Origin: Granulosicoccaceae bacterium
GTDB lineage: Bacteria; Pseudomonadota; Gammaproteobacteria; DAOVJZ01
NCBI GenBank assembly: GCA_030632035.1
Contig: DAOVJZ010000119.1
Location: forward strand, 1 to 5,532
Length of the DNA: 5,532 bases
Direction: 5' to 3'
The position numbers and the translations under genes were made by a program. Within the stretch, counting starts at the first letter, position 1. Each line of letters starts with the position of its first letter. The notes under the pieces are model-generated. The model searched no databases. It worked only from the letters and a program-made list of their open reading frames with translations, and had not been told where the DNA came from. This document shows, piece by piece, positions 5,118 to 5,532 of this stretch.

Positions 5118-5471
5118 ATGAATACAGCAGTTTCAGAAACAGAATCCCCACTCATCTTCACCGATGCAGCGGCCAATAAGGTCAGACAACTCATTGAAGA
5201 GGAAGGCAACGAGAATCTCATGTTACGTGTTTATATCATGGGAGGAGGTTGTTCCGGTTTTCAGTATGGTTTCAAATTTGATGAAACCGTCAATGAGGGT
5301 GACACTACAGTCGAAAATGATGGAATGAAAGTGTTGGTCGATCCAATGAGTTTCCAGTATCTGATGGGTGCCGAGATCGATTACAAGGAAGACCTGTCTG
5401 GTGCACAATTTGTTATCAACAATCCAAACGCATCAACCACTTGTGGTTGTGGTTCGTCCTTTTCTGTTTAA
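5118..5471 (+). CDS. erpA: Iron-sulfur cluster insertion protein ErpA (A-type carrier)
   Basis: 117 residues, close to the usual length of about 114. ErpA binds a [2Fe-2S] or [4Fe-4S] cluster in the cytoplasm and passes it to apo-enzymes, such as those of isoprenoid synthesis and respiration. The three conserved cysteine ligands are visible: C45 in GGGCSGFQYGF and C109 and C111 in STTCGCGSSFSV-type context (here TTCGCGSSFSV). Other marks shared with E. coli ErpA are FTDAAANKV, LRVYI, VNEGD, VDPMSFQYL and NPNA. These favour ErpA over IscA or SufA. A Shine-Dalgarno GAGGT lies 8 nt before ATG 5118. Despite following the bactofilin gene by only 80 bp, it is separated from it by a terminator and seems to have its own promoter (5041-5068). 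Nothing is missing or unusual in the protein. Confidence 0.96.
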   Translation: MNTAVSETESPLIFTDAAANKVRQLIEEEGNENLMLRVYIMGGGCSGFQYGFKFDETVNEGDTTVENDGMKVLVDPMSFQYLMGAEIDYKEDLSGAQFVINNPNASTTCGCGSSFSV

Positions 5472-5505
5472 TTCCTCAACTAAAACAACCTGTTAAAGAT
5501 TAGGG

Positions 5506-5511
5506 TATAAT
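5506..5511 (+). promoter_or_regulatory. Possible -10 element after erpA, for a gene beyond the right edge
   Basis: A perfect TATAAT sits in the 61-bp tail after erpA, within the palindrome GGTAT-A-ATACC (5504-5514). No good -35 hexamer is seen 16-18 bp upstream (the sequence there is A-rich, AAACAA). It may drive the next rightward gene; weak support. Confidence 0.3.
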
Positions 5512-5532
5512 ACCTGTTCTCCAGGCAGCCGG

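Noticed and set aside
5489..5518. Direct repeat CCTGTT flanking the -10-like site after erpA
   Set aside because: Only 6 bp at two places, within what chance allows.
1..5532. CRISPR arrays, insertion sequences, tRNA or rRNA genes
   Set aside because: No spaced repeats, transposase frames, terminal inverted repeats or RNA gene signatures were seen on either strand.

Overview
This window looks like chromosomal DNA of a gammaproteobacterium, moderately AT-rich by eye. The main support is the A-type iron-sulfur carrier ErpA (5118-5471), which is very close to the enterobacterial protein, together with a bactofilin next to it. The left-edge fragment resembles the C terminus of the DUF6776-type proteins that, from memory, sit beside bactofilin and erpA in many gammaproteobacteria. 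No mobile element, CRISPR array, tRNA or rRNA is visible. Genus cannot be assigned.

Layout: (1) 1-200, + strand, is the 3' end of a gene, probably DUF6776-like. (2) 258-1157, + strand, is an exported M14 zinc peptidase of the murein peptide amidase (MpaA-like) type. (3) A three-gene operon on the minus strand, in transcription order: an SH3-domain/coiled-coil/membrane-anchor protein (4203-3490), an exported TPR protein with an NTF2-like C-terminal domain (3429-2461), and an exported YkuD-family L,D-transpeptidase or L,D-carboxypeptidase with a related NTF2-like C-terminal domain (2392-1139). This operon converges on the M14 gene with a 19-bp coding overlap, and its intrinsic terminator lies inside the M14 coding sequence. 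(4) 4204-4554 is a 351-bp AT-rich divergent intergenic region with a long imperfect hairpin. (5) 4555-5037, + strand, is a bactofilin followed by a clear intrinsic terminator. (6) 5118-5471, + strand, is erpA. It appears to have its own sigma70-type promoter placed so that its transcript omits the outer 5' arm of the bactofilin terminator. (7) A -10-like TATAAT lies just before the right edge.

Working together: five adjacent genes form what looks like a cell-wall shaping set. The set comprises a predicted DL-carboxypeptidase/amidase of the same broad class as Helicobacter Csd4 and Campylobacter Pgp1, and a YkuD protein with an NTF2-like tail, the architecture of Csd6/Pgp2. It also includes a TPR companion with the same tail, a membrane-anchored SH3 protein (Csd5 also pairs a membrane segment with an SH3 domain, in reverse order), and a bactofilin (CcmA class). 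Their clustering between a DUF6776-like gene and erpA suggests a gammaproteobacterial counterpart of the epsilonproteobacterial cell-shape pathway. Domain identities and regulatory signals are read from the sequence; the shape-determining role is inference.
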